Source of the DNA: DASSBQ01 sp035250505
GTDB lineage: Bacteria; Nitrospirota; Nitrospiria; Nitrospirales; Nitrospiraceae
Reading direction: 5' to 3'
Length of the DNA: 12,738 nt
Assembly (NCBI GenBank): GCA_035250505.1
Contig: DATFFC010000105.1
Location: 1 to 12,738, forward strand
Part shown: one piece after another, positions 1 through 6,454 of the stretch
How positions within the stretch are numbered: the stretch's first letter is position 1
Layout: the number at the start of each line of letters is the position of its first letter
Program-made: the position numbers and the translations under genes
Notes under the pieces: model-generated
Database searches by the model: none
What the model was told of the DNA's origin: nothing
The model's input: the letters and a program-made list of their open reading frames with translations, nothing else

Positions 1-1133
1 TCCCCTACGAGACGGCGCACGAGGCTGAGTTCCTCGGACGACAGATGTTCGCGTTTCCGGCGAATCAACGTGCTGCGCGACGGCCTGTACGCGATGTCCC
101 GCACCAGGCCGGGCTGCTCCGTCACAAGGCGCACCGAATCCGCGGGTACCGTCCAGAAGAGGAAGTGATCCGTCAAATGAAGCGATGGATCGGCGTACTC
201 CAACAGCGGAAGCAACTGGTACGAGCAGTTCTCCTTGAAGAAAAAGTAATCGAACGAGGCATTGCCCATCTCCCAGGCATGCATGAGCAGTCGCCGAATC
301 TGGTCTTGAGTGAACTTGAGCCGGTATTCCCAAATATCCCGATTCTCGATGTCCCGATATTCGAGGACCTTGATGTAGTACGGAATCGTCGAGAAGTACC
401 CGGGATAGCCGCCGAAGATGCCCTTGAAGGCATAATCCAGATTCCGGCCGGGCGGCACTTGCGCCGCGAAGTTGATCGTGTAGGCCAGAATGCGCGTCTG
501 TTCAGTCTGTCCCCGTTGGTCGAGGCGCAGAAACGTATGCCCGAACATGGACGCCGGATTGTTCATGAACGCCGACGGAAAAATCAGGGAGATCCCTTCG
601 GTATCGAATTCCGCGAACCACCGATCGAACCGTTCGCATTTGATGGGAGGAACCTCGGCATCGCTGAAGCCAAGCCGCTCCTTGAGCCAGTGGTAGCGCG
701 CAATAAAGGCACACTGAGCCGGCTGCTTCGAACGTCCGACGAGGTCCGTGGAAAAGAATTGCTTGAGTGTCGCGTCCAGTTCGGCAACGGGATTCGTTTT
801 CCCATCCGGCGCCATGAAGAACCCCGGGTCGTCCTGTTCGCTGGTGTATCCGCCGAAGAGGTTTTCGCGATAGTGCAGCAGCAGATGCCATTCCCGTTGC
901 TCCGCGAGCGCCGACTCGTGAGCGCGGGCGACGAGTCGCTCCAGGGTCGCACTGCCGACCGGGCCCATGGCATGCGCAGGTACGCCCCTCAGGTGCGCTG
1001 CATGACCGGCCAGCAGTAGCGTGAGAACGAAGACGGATAGATACCGGGCTCCGGTCGAAAAACCGGAGCCCGGCCGAAATTCCTTAGCGGGAAGACACTT
1101 TCGCGAGAACAGGGGTGTCTGCAATGGCCTCAT
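1..1133 (-). CDS. DUF4105 (Lnb N-terminal periplasmic domain) protein, 3' end outside window
   Basis: An open frame reads leftwards off the window edge, with 377 codons visible and no stop. It is recognised as a DUF4105 family protein by two blocks: NNPASMFGHTFLRLD, with His near residue 199, and FFFKENCSYQLLPLLE, with Cys near residue 303. These conserved His and Cys residues are typical of the family, and a papain-like fold for it is only my inference. A hydrophobic stretch, YLSVFVLTLLLAGHAA, after basic residues looks like a signal peptide, so the protein is probably exported. The start is unclear. The only ATG upstream of the signal peptide is at 1133, inside the end of the DUF3015 gene and without a ribosome binding site; a TTG lies at 1124, and the next ATG, near 970, would cut off the signal peptide. 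No ATG, GTG or TTG lies between the DUF3015 stop and the hydrophobic stretch. The function of the family is not established; its position after DUF3015 suggests a shared envelope role. Confidence 0.85.
   Translation of the reverse strand, partial: MRPLQTPLFSRKCLPAKEFRPGSGFSTGARYLSVFVLTLLLAGHAAHLRGVPAHAMGPVGSATLERLVARAHESALAEQREWHLLLHYRENLFGGYTSEQDDPGFFMAPDGKTNPVAELDATLKQFFSTDLVGRSKQPAQCAFIARYHWLKERLGFSDAEVPPIKCERFDRWFAEFDTEGISLIFPSAFMNNPASMFGHTFLRLDQRGQTEQTRILAYTINFAAQVPPGRNLDYAFKGIFGGYPGYFSTIPYYIKVLEYRDIENRDIWEYRLKFTQDQIRRLLMHAWEMGNASFDYFFFKENCSYQLLPLLEYADPSLHLTDHFLFWTVPADSVRLVTEQPGLVRDIAYRPSRSTLIRRKREHLSSEELSLVRRLVG
1044..1073. promoter_or_regulatory. Perfect 12-bp hairpin at the DUF3015/DUF4105 junction
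   Basis: The arms CCGGGCTCCGGT (1044-1055) and ACCGGAGCCCGG (1062-1073) are exact reverse complements separated by a 6-nt loop. The hairpin begins 10 nt past the DUF3015 stop when read on the minus strand. It is followed on that strand by a pyrimidine-rich stretch but not by a true T-run, so it is not a standard intrinsic terminator. It could stabilise the upstream message or limit expression of the DUF4105 gene. It also lies inside the extended DUF4105 reading frame if translation starts at 1133 or 1124. Confidence 0.6.
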
Positions 1134-1590
1134 TCAGGGCTTTGATCATCGCCACCGGCGACGTCTCTCCCGCTTCCATCAGAGAGGTATAGCGCGTCTG
1201 CGTCATCGTGAAGAACTGCGGATGGCGATCGGCCGGAATGCCCATGAGCACGGCCAATGAAGCGAGATGCTCGCCGTTGCCTTGCGCCATCTCCTGCGTG
1301 AGATTCTCAAAGTTCATCGCGGCAAACACATTCACTTTCTCATGGGCCCATACTTGACCGTCATTCGTGCATCCCGATGTCGCCGAGCTGATGGCGAACG
1401 TGTTCATTCCGGTTCCATTCGTCGTCGCCATCATCACCTGGGGGGCGATGTTCTTCTGGTTCTTAAAATCCGCCCACGCCAGTTTCCCGAGGCCGCATCC
1501 GGGACCGGTATCCGGATTGGCCGCAAAGGCCGGTCCCACCTGGGCCGCAATCAGCGCCACGCCCATGACTACCACGACTCGTCTAAGCAT
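1084..1590 (-). CDS. DUF3015 family exported protein
   Basis: This 168-residue protein begins with a clear Sec signal peptide (MLRRVVVVMGVALIAAQVGPAFA, here split as MLRRVVVVMG and VALIAAQVGPAFA, with likely cleavage after residue 23). The mature part has the DUF3015 layout: GCGLGKLAW after the signal with Cys32, a second Cys at 74, and a C-terminal helical half. The two Cys could form a disulfide in the periplasm; that is inference. The start is well supported by AAGGAGGGG at 1593-1601, two bases from the ATG. The 108-bp gap to the phosphodiesterase gene holds an imperfect GC-rich hairpin (CCGGCC/GGCCGG, 1629-1647) but no convincing promoter. The function of DUF3015 is unknown. The gene probably shares a transcript with the DUF4105 gene downstream. 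Confidence 0.88.
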   Translation of the reverse strand: MLRRVVVVMGVALIAAQVGPAFAANPDTGPGCGLGKLAWADFKNQKNIAPQVMMATTNGTGMNTFAISSATSGCTNDGQVWAHEKVNVFAAMNFENLTQEMAQGNGEHLASLAVLMGIPADRHPQFFTMTQTRYTSLMEAGETSPVAMIKALNEAIADTPVLAKVSSR

Positions 1591-1698
1591 AACCCCTCCT
1601 TGATTGAAAGTGAACGATGATGAATTGCCCGGCCGCGGTCAGGCCGGCTTGTAAAAACAACCGAGGCATAGACGCCCATTTTGTTCGCACCGCCTAAT

Positions 1699-2235
1699 CT
1701 AATCAAGGCAAGAGTCAGCGCGGTCCGCCAAGACAATGTGCACCGGCTCGACGCCGTCCCGATAGAGCAACAGCAACCCGATGCCGCGCGGCAATGTGAA
1801 GCGCTTGGGTCCCGCCGAGCCGGGGTTGAACAGCAATATGCCGTCCACCCGCTCTGTCATAGCCTTGTGCGTATGGCCGAAGACACAGATGTCCGCGCCG
1901 GCTCGCTCGAGAAATCCGCGGCCCTCCGTCGTCATCACTCCGCCTTCGTATAACCGGTGATACAGCGCGATCCGCCATCCCGCCATGGTGATCATGGCCT
2001 CGCGCGGGAACCCACTGGCTTCAAACCCGTCCACGTTGCCGGACACGGCAGTCACCGGGGCGATGGTCTCCAACTGTTCGATGACCGCCGGGCCGCCGAT
2101 ATCGCCCGCGTGCAAAATATGATCGACCCCGCCGAAATGAGAACGGATCGCGGCATCGAAGAGGCCATGAGTATCCGACAGCACGCCGATCTTCGCGAGC
2201 GGGCTCCGCTTATCGGATTGCTTTCGCTGAGCCAC
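1699..2235 (-). CDS. YfcE/MJ0936-type metallophosphodiesterase
   Basis: This 178-residue protein has the calcineurin-like phosphoesterase motifs in order: SDTHG (residues 20-24), HAGDIG (42-47), GNVD (66-69), a lone His at 93 where the family usually has an HG block, GHTH (120-123) and NPGS (137-140). All expected metal ligands (D21, H23, D45, N67, H93, H121, H123) are visible. Members hydrolyse phosphodiester bonds with two metal ions such as Mn2+; the physiological substrate is usually unknown. The length is normal for the family. The start used is GTG at 2235, which gives a 13-residue extension before the usual KIGVLSDTHG opening. That GTG lies only 4 nt from the inverted-repeat element, so the native leader and ribosome binding site may have been lost or replaced. 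No strong Shine-Dalgarno sequence is seen. Confidence 0.9.
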   Translation of the reverse strand: MAQRKQSDKRSPLAKIGVLSDTHGLFDAAIRSHFGGVDHILHAGDIGGPAVIEQLETIAPVTAVSGNVDGFEASGFPREAMITMAGWRIALYHRLYEGGVMTTEGRGFLERAGADICVFGHTHKAMTERVDGILLFNPGSAGPKRFTLPRGIGLLLLYRDGVEPVHIVLADRADSCLD

Positions 2236-2239
2236 GGTC

Positions 2240-2495
2240 AGCCCGCACTACTCATGAACATTTCTACTACAATCGCAGATTCGCTGCTGCGACAAGCCTC
2301 CACGCGTTTTACGCGTGTTAGGCGGGCGGGCTCGTCGCTCGGACCCTCAACATACTGTTTCCAGTATGCCTCGGCCCCTCGCGCCTCCACGCGCCCGTCT
2401 CGCGACGCGACTCAGTTTTTCACCCGCCCTCCCCAGGCGCGCCGAGACGCGCCTCTCCCCGAGTTCGTGACGAACCGTCATGAGTAGTGCGGGCT
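2240..2495. repeat. 256-bp MITE-like element with perfect 18-bp terminal inverted repeats
   Basis: The sequence AGCCCGCACTACTCATGA at 2240-2257 recurs as its exact reverse complement at 2478-2495. The 220 bp between them encode nothing credible and hold a row of smaller hairpins: 2301-2317 (CACGCGT/ACGCGTG), 2351-2368 (CATACTG/CAGTATG), 2435-2454 (AGGCGCG/CGCGCCT) and 2463-2475 (GTTCGT/ACGAAC). Terminal inverted repeats around a short, structured, non-coding core are the hallmark of a MITE or a related non-autonomous repeat mobilised in trans. No target-site duplication is evident. It lies between the M48 gene and the phosphodiesterase gene and overlaps the M48 3' end. Only one copy is in this window, so being repeated elsewhere in the genome is inference. 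Confidence 0.75.
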
Positions 2496-3607
2496 AGAGA
2501 CTCCTGCACTTTCGTCCACTGAAACGTGAAGGGCTCCGGCGACGGGACAGGCAGTGAAGCAATTTCCCGCTTCAGACGCTCCGCGCGCGAGGCGCTCATC
2601 GGATGGGTCGAGAACAGTTCGACTTGGTGCTTGTCCTGCTCGGAAAGCCGATTGAAGAAGCGGATCATGCCATCCGGCGCAATCTTGGCGCTGTGAAGCA
2701 ACCGCAGCCCGGAAAGGTCCGCCTCGGTTTCCTGCTCCCGGCTGAACTTCAATGTCACCAATTCCATGCCGAGTTGTTGCGCAAGGCCGATGAGTCCCTG
2801 TTGGTCGCCCAGCAAGATCGTAACGACCGCCGCAAATCCCAATTGCTTGATGATGCGCTCCATCCCATGCCGTTTCAGCACGTGGCTGATTTCATGGCCC
2901 AACACACCGGCTACCTCTTCCCCGCTTTCCGCCTTTTGGATCAACCCTGTAAACACGACTACATAGCCGCCTGGCAACGCAAAAGCATTCACCACATCGC
3001 TTCGGACCACCGACACCTCGAACTTATAGGGATTGTCCGGAACCTGCTCGATAAGGCGGCGCGTCATTTCTTGAACCGCCGCGACCGCCGCATGCTCTTT
3101 CAAAACGGTTTGGCCCGACACCATCTGCCGATAGGCGACCGCCCCCAATTGATTTTCCCACTCCACGGGAATCCGTTTCACGGTCCATTCGGCCATCCAA
3201 TCGCTGCCGAGCCACAGGACCAAGACCAGCCCGGTCATCGATACTATCCCGGCGGCCCACAGGCCTCGATGCCTCTGCCTGGCGCGCCTGACCTCCTGCG
3301 CCGTGCGATCCAAATGAACCATCAATTCAGGCGGAGCCGCGCGGCGGAACGCAATGATAAGATCGGCCGATTTCAAATACAGCGTGCGAGCCGACGAGCC
3401 GGTCCCCCACCCCAGGACCAATTGATCGTGATCGAAGCCTCCGGCCGAAACCGAGAGGGAATCGAAGGACACGAGTTGAGGCAAGAATGCTTCCACCGAC
3501 GGGATCGGCGTAATCGACAGGCCGGACGCTGCCACCTGCACTAAGCAGGTCGCGCCGGTAGACGGCAAGCCGTCACCAAAGCAGAGAGCATTGGGCACGG
3601 AACTCAT
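2420..3607 (-). CDS. Membrane-anchored M48 family metalloprotease
   Basis: This 395-residue protein is an M48 (HtpX/Oma1/BepA-like) zinc endopeptidase. HEISH at residues 238-242 supplies two His ligands and the catalytic Glu, and Glu295 in ETEAD is the third ligand; NAFALPGGYVVV (207-218) and STHPMSASRA (333-342) are typical flanking blocks. An N-terminal domain of about 95 residues resembles the DUF7092-type domain seen before M48 domains, followed by one membrane helix at about 117-134. It probably degrades or processes misfolded envelope proteins. The ATG at 3607 overlaps the TGA of an upstream reading frame (TGATG), suggesting translational coupling. The last 24 residues (372-395, starting ARTTHDGSS) and the stop are encoded by the inverted-repeat element at 2240-2495, so the native C-terminus has been replaced. 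The catalytic domain is intact. Confidence 0.92.
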   Translation of the reverse strand: MSSVPNALCFGDGLPSTGATCLVQVAASGLSITPIPSVEAFLPQLVSFDSLSVSAGGFDHDQLVLGWGTGSSARTLYLKSADLIIAFRRAAPPELMVHLDRTAQEVRRARQRHRGLWAAGIVSMTGLVLVLWLGSDWMAEWTVKRIPVEWENQLGAVAYRQMVSGQTVLKEHAAVAAVQEMTRRLIEQVPDNPYKFEVSVVRSDVVNAFALPGGYVVVFTGLIQKAESGEEVAGVLGHEISHVLKRHGMERIIKQLGFAAVVTILLGDQQGLIGLAQQLGMELVTLKFSREQETEADLSGLRLLHSAKIAPDGMIRFFNRLSEQDKHQVELFSTHPMSASRAERLKREIASLPVPSPEPFTFQWTKVQESLARTTHDGSSRTRGEARLGAPGEGG

Positions 3608-3617
3608 CAGAAAGAGA

Positions 3618-3825
3618 CTACGGGGGCATGGCGCTCAAAAGGCTGTCCAGCAAGGCTACGAGAAGAGCGAACATCCCGACGGGCAGTCCATTCCGAGCGC
3701 CTCGGCGGTTGCTCAAAATGGTCGCGAACAAGGCCGCAGACGAGAACAAACCGGAGGCGTACTTTCTGAAGTACGTTGAGGATTTGCTTCGAGTCGAGAA
3801 CGAAGTTGGCGGCCATTTTCAGCAA
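3618..3825 (-). pseudogene. Small membrane protein, apparently frameshifted
   Basis: Directly after the AIM24 stop, a frame starts at TTG 3825 (ATG 3816) and reads MAANFVLDSKQILNVLQK. As it stands it continues as an Arg-rich, low-quality sequence to a TGA at 3607-3609. Dropping one A from the AAA run at 3763-3765 switches to another frame, which reads KYASGLFSSAALFATILSN, then NGLPVGMFALLVALLDSL, and stops at TAG 3618-3620. That composite of about 67 residues has two hydrophobic segments and a higher third-position GC (about 70-75 percent against about 50 percent for the uninterrupted frame). I infer a small membrane protein broken by a one-base insertion or by a sequencing error. I do not recognise the family. 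The alternative, an intact 72-residue frame ending in the TGATG overlap with M48, cannot be excluded. Confidence 0.45.
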
Positions 3826-3828
3826 CCG

Positions 3829-4512
3829 CTATTCCGAAACCGGGATGAACTGCCTAATCCATGTCCCGAAGCTGCCGGGATTGCGACTCTGGATATAGAC
3901 GACACCGGGTCCTCGGAACCGGCAGACAAATCCTTCTCCCGAGGTGAGACTCGCAATCCACCCGGACGACGCCTTCTCGATGTTGTAGCTGGTCGTGGCG
4001 GACCAGGCAACGAGATGGCTGTTATCGACGATGTACTCTTCATTCGGCTTGAGGTCAATTTTATGAATGGCGCCGAAGCTGTTGAGAATCAGCTGTCCGC
4101 TGCCGCCGATCTTGAGGAGAAAGAACCCTTCGCCCCCCAGCAAACCGCGAGCGAGACTTTGCATTCTGCTTTCAATGGCAATGCCTTCGCCTCCGGCCAG
4201 GAAGCCGTCCTTTTGCACCATATATTCGTTGACCCCGTCCAAATCCATGACGATGATGTCCCCCGGCACGGTCGGAGCCAACAGTACTTCGCCGGCTCCG
4301 CGAGTGGCGCGCAGGGTCTGGAAGAAAAACTTCTCGCCGGTCAGCACCTTGCGCGACAGCGCTCCCAAAAAGCCACCCTCCATTTTGCTTTCGATGTCGA
4401 TGGTGGGCGACGCGGCCACCATGGCCCCGGATTCGGCCTTCACCGTTTCGGCTTCGGCCAAATACACCCGGACCATCGGAAACGCACCGGGATACAGAAT
4501 TTCACTCTTCAT
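3829..4512 (-). CDS. AIM24 / TIGR00266 family protein
   Basis: This 227-residue protein belongs to the AIM24 (TIGR00266, DUF124) family, a beta-rich trefoil-like fold. Supporting blocks are AESGAMVAASPTIDIESKM (about 26-44), GGFLGALSRKVLTGEKFFF (46-64), the middle GDIIVMDLDG (84-93), GGEGFFLLKIGGSG (126-139) and a C-terminal SGEGFVCRFRGPGVVYIQSR. The length is full for the family. It has no signal peptide or membrane helix. The mitochondrial homologue affects inner-membrane organisation; the bacterial role is not established. The start is supported by AAGGAGA about 8 nt before the ATG. It lies 43 bp after the amidohydrolase stop and is followed within 4 bp by the small broken frame and then the M48 protease, so it is probably part of the same operon. 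Confidence 0.92.
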   Translation of the reverse strand: MKSEILYPGAFPMVRVYLAEAETVKAESGAMVAASPTIDIESKMEGGFLGALSRKVLTGEKFFFQTLRATRGAGEVLLAPTVPGDIIVMDLDGVNEYMVQKDGFLAGGEGIAIESRMQSLARGLLGGEGFFLLKIGGSGQLILNSFGAIHKIDLKPNEEYIVDNSHLVAWSATTSYNIEKASSGWIASLTSGEGFVCRFRGPGVVYIQSRNPGSFGTWIRQFIPVSE

Positions 4513-4555
4513 GCCTCGTCTCCTTATGAAACTGTCTTACCGCTCTTCCCAAGGG

Positions 4556-6040
4556 TCATCCCGCCACCCAGCCGTACAGCCGATGGCTGGGCGAGGGGCC
4601 TTCCTCGAGGTAGCTCATCCTGATCCGTTCCAGGTAATCGTGCGGCAGTTCCTGTCGCTTGACCGCCGGATCGATTCCGAACAGCTTGGCCGCACTCAAG
4701 CCGAAAATTTGTGCTTTGATCTCACGGGTCAGCGGCTGATACCGGTGCTGTGCCACGAACTGCTCCGGAATTTGAAATCGTCGGAAGGCTTCGATCTGCC
4801 ACTGCGGCGTTCCATACCAAATCGAATCGGTACCCCACAAGACGTGCTCGCGGCCGAAGGCATCGACAATTTGCCCAAGCAGGTGCGCACAGACAGCCGG
4901 GGACGTCGTCACAAGCTGCCCGAATGTCGATCCAAGCTCCATGTAGATGTTCTGAATGCCCGGCTCGGCCTTCTTCATCCGGCAGAATTCCGTCGTCCAA
5001 GGAATCTCTCCTGTCTTGGCGAACTGTGCTTCAATGCCGGCCGAGCTGCGAAAGCCGGAGTGATAGACCAAAAACTGGATATCTGGAAAATCCTTGGCCG
5101 CTTTGATCAGATCGCGCGGATGGTTGTAGTCCTGAACCGGCCCCAGCGGCAATCCCTTATGCACGCACACGCGAGGAATACCGAGCTTTCTCGCCCGCTC
5201 CAACATCGGATAGGCGATCTTTTCATCATCCATCCACCATCCATGTTCGAATCCCACCGGACAGGACCCCGTGTAGCACTTCCACGCATCGATCTTCAGC
5301 GTTTCCGCTTGCATCGACATGAAATCCAAATCCGTCCGGCCCAATTGCGGAGTCGCCAACCCATGCGCGAGCATACGCTGCGATCCGGCGACGCGGTTGA
5401 TTTCGTCTCGGATATGAACCATTTCTTTTGGTGGAACCACCGCCTCCTGAGGATACGGACCGGGCGGCGTGCTGATCAGACCGACCGCCGTTTCACTATC
5501 GAGAAACACTTCTTTCAAGAAGTTCTGCCACGACAGATCGTCGATCGTATTGCGGTCGCCGGCCAGTGCCGGGTTCCATCCCGCTTCGCGAACTCTCCGC
5601 CGAAGGGCCAAGAGATGCTCCTTGCTGACCGCACCCTTGCGACGCGCCTCCGCGTCGTCCGGATCATAGTGCGATCCGACATAGTGGGTTTGCACGTCGA
5701 ACACGAAGTAAGGAGAGCCTTGGCGTTCCGCAAACGCCGCCGCTTCCACCATCTCAATATCCAGCACGTCGAAGAACTTTCCGAATACGCTATTCATGGC
5801 CAGCAATGCGGCCGCCATCCCCCCGCCGGTTCGGAAAAAATCACGCCGGCTCACGCCCAGTTTCCGGGCGGCCCGCTCGCCGTTCGTCGCAATACAATGT
5901 TCAACCCGCGCCTGGGCCGGCGTCTGGGGATGGGGGACGAATTCTTCATTTGACACCACACGGGTCGGAATCGGCGACAATGAGATGACTCCTCGCCGCC
6001 AGCGAGATGAAGCAAGGAACGGCCGTGTTGCCTGCGCCAT
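4556..6040 (-). CDS. Tat-signal amidohydrolase family protein (amidohydrolase_2 type)
   Basis: This 494-residue protein starts at ATG 6040, with GGAAGGAGG 6 nt upstream; the frame stays open further upstream but that part lacks coding character. A twin-arginine motif, SRRDFFRT (residues 64-71), precedes a hydrophobic GMAAALLAMNSVFG, placed unusually far from the N-terminus (about 60 residues in). The TIM-barrel part starts with FDVQTHYVG (114-122), where the usual first metal-binding His of an HxH pair is Gln. Further likely metal or active-site residues are His294 (VCVHKG), His327 (VYHSG) and Asp405 (LWGTDSIWYG). Members of PF04909 are hydrolases or decarboxylases; the substrate here is unknown. 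If the Tat motif works, the enzyme acts in the periplasm after folding with its metal inside the cell. It is the first gene of the leftward cluster and has its own promoter at 6072-6100. Confidence 0.9.
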   Translation of the reverse strand: MAQATRPFLASSRWRRGVISLSPIPTRVVSNEEFVPHPQTPAQARVEHCIATNGERAARKLGVSRRDFFRTGGGMAAALLAMNSVFGKFFDVLDIEMVEAAAFAERQGSPYFVFDVQTHYVGSHYDPDDAEARRKGAVSKEHLLALRRRVREAGWNPALAGDRNTIDDLSWQNFLKEVFLDSETAVGLISTPPGPYPQEAVVPPKEMVHIRDEINRVAGSQRMLAHGLATPQLGRTDLDFMSMQAETLKIDAWKCYTGSCPVGFEHGWWMDDEKIAYPMLERARKLGIPRVCVHKGLPLGPVQDYNHPRDLIKAAKDFPDIQFLVYHSGFRSSAGIEAQFAKTGEIPWTTEFCRMKKAEPGIQNIYMELGSTFGQLVTTSPAVCAHLLGQIVDAFGREHVLWGTDSIWYGTPQWQIEAFRRFQIPEQFVAQHRYQPLTREIKAQIFGLSAAKLFGIDPAVKRQELPHDYLERIRMSYLEEGPSPSHRLYGWVAG

Positions 6041-6071
6041 GCTGTGCCTCCTTCCGTGGGGACAGGACCGG

Positions 6072-6100
6072 ATTCTGTGGAATGTGCGCGGTCGTGTCAA
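6072..6100 (-). promoter_or_regulatory. Sigma70-like promoter for the amidohydrolase operon
   Basis: Reading the minus strand, TTGACA (6100-6095, a perfect -35) is followed by a 17-nt spacer and CAGAAT (6077-6072, 4 of 6 matches to the -10). The expected transcription start, about 6065, leaves roughly 25 nt before the ATG at 6040, including the GGAAGGAGG ribosome binding site. It faces away from the plus-strand unit starting at 6263. Confidence 0.6.
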
Positions 6101-6204
6101 GCGAAGCACGTCCGCGATGGGTCGCGCCATGATTACCGATCCGGACCGCCGTTCCTCGACATGTAAGCATGGAGACGAAGTATCGACTGCTCGTCTCGGC
6201 GACG

Positions 6205-6234
6205 TTGAGGCCGGATGGGACGGAATGCTAGACT
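6205..6234 (+). promoter_or_regulatory. Candidate extended -10 promoter for the small-protein/nucleotidyltransferase unit
   Basis: TTGAGG (6205-6210) lies 18 nt before TAGACT (6229-6234), which is preceded by TGC, giving an extended -10. Both hexamers match 4 of 6. The predicted start near 6241 would give a short leader holding the GGAGGT at 6248-6253 and the ATG at 6263. Confidence 0.45.
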
Positions 6235-6262
6235 TCCAACGATGCTTGGAGGTGATGGCGAT

Positions 6263-6454
6263 ATGCCGGTGGATCCACAAGCGAAAGCCGTTCTTGAACC
6301 GGACCCTGTCATCGATGCGTACAAACAGCATATCGATCGAACCTTACTTCGCGAGAATCTTAAGCTGACGGTGGAGCACCGTTTTGTGAAGCTCATGAAG
6401 CTCCAGCAGTTTGCGACGGAGTTACGTCAAGCCGGTCACCGCGCAATGTCATGA
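6263..6454 (+). CDS. Small helical protein, putative partner of the adjacent nucleotidyltransferase
   Basis: This 63-residue protein starts at ATG 6263, with GGAGGT 9 nt upstream; the open frame extends to 6215 but that extension has no ribosome binding site. The sequence reads DPVIDAYKQHIDRTLLREN in the middle, then LKLTVEHRFVKLMKLQQFATELRQAG. From general knowledge, a block of the type DRTLLRENLxLTxExR followed by a LQxFAxELRRAG helix is widespread in short proteins encoded directly before nucleotidyltransferase-like genes in many bacteria, without an assigned function that I know of. It is charged, predicted all helical, with no signal peptide. The stop overlaps the next ATG by 4 nt (ATGA), which implies translational coupling and a fixed ratio of the two proteins. 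An antitoxin-like role is inference. Confidence 0.82.
   Translation: MPVDPQAKAVLEPDPVIDAYKQHIDRTLLRENLKLTVEHRFVKLMKLQQFATELRQAGHRAMS

Noticed and set aside
45..1019. Plus-strand open frame of 324 codons.
   Set aside because: It lies opposite the DUF4105 gene, whose minus-strand frame has clear family motifs; the plus frame is Arg/Glu-rich shadow sequence.
2240..2495. Reading the inverted-repeat element as a CRISPR or integron attC array.
   Set aside because: The hairpins differ from one another in sequence and spacing, and no unit repeats directly.
2603..3544. Plus-strand open frame of 313 codons opposite the M48 gene.
   Set aside because: The minus strand carries HExxH and other M48 motifs in frame; the plus frame has shadow composition only.
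4067..5953. Plus-strand open frame of 628 codons opposite the AIM24 and amidohydrolase genes.
   Set aside because: Long antisense frames are common in high-GC DNA. It spans two recognised minus-strand genes and their intergenic gap and shows no domain.
6041..6331. N-terminal extension of the amidohydrolase by 97 residues.
   Set aside because: It would cover the promoter and ribosome binding site at 6040, and its Arg/Ser/Pro-rich sequence looks non-coding.
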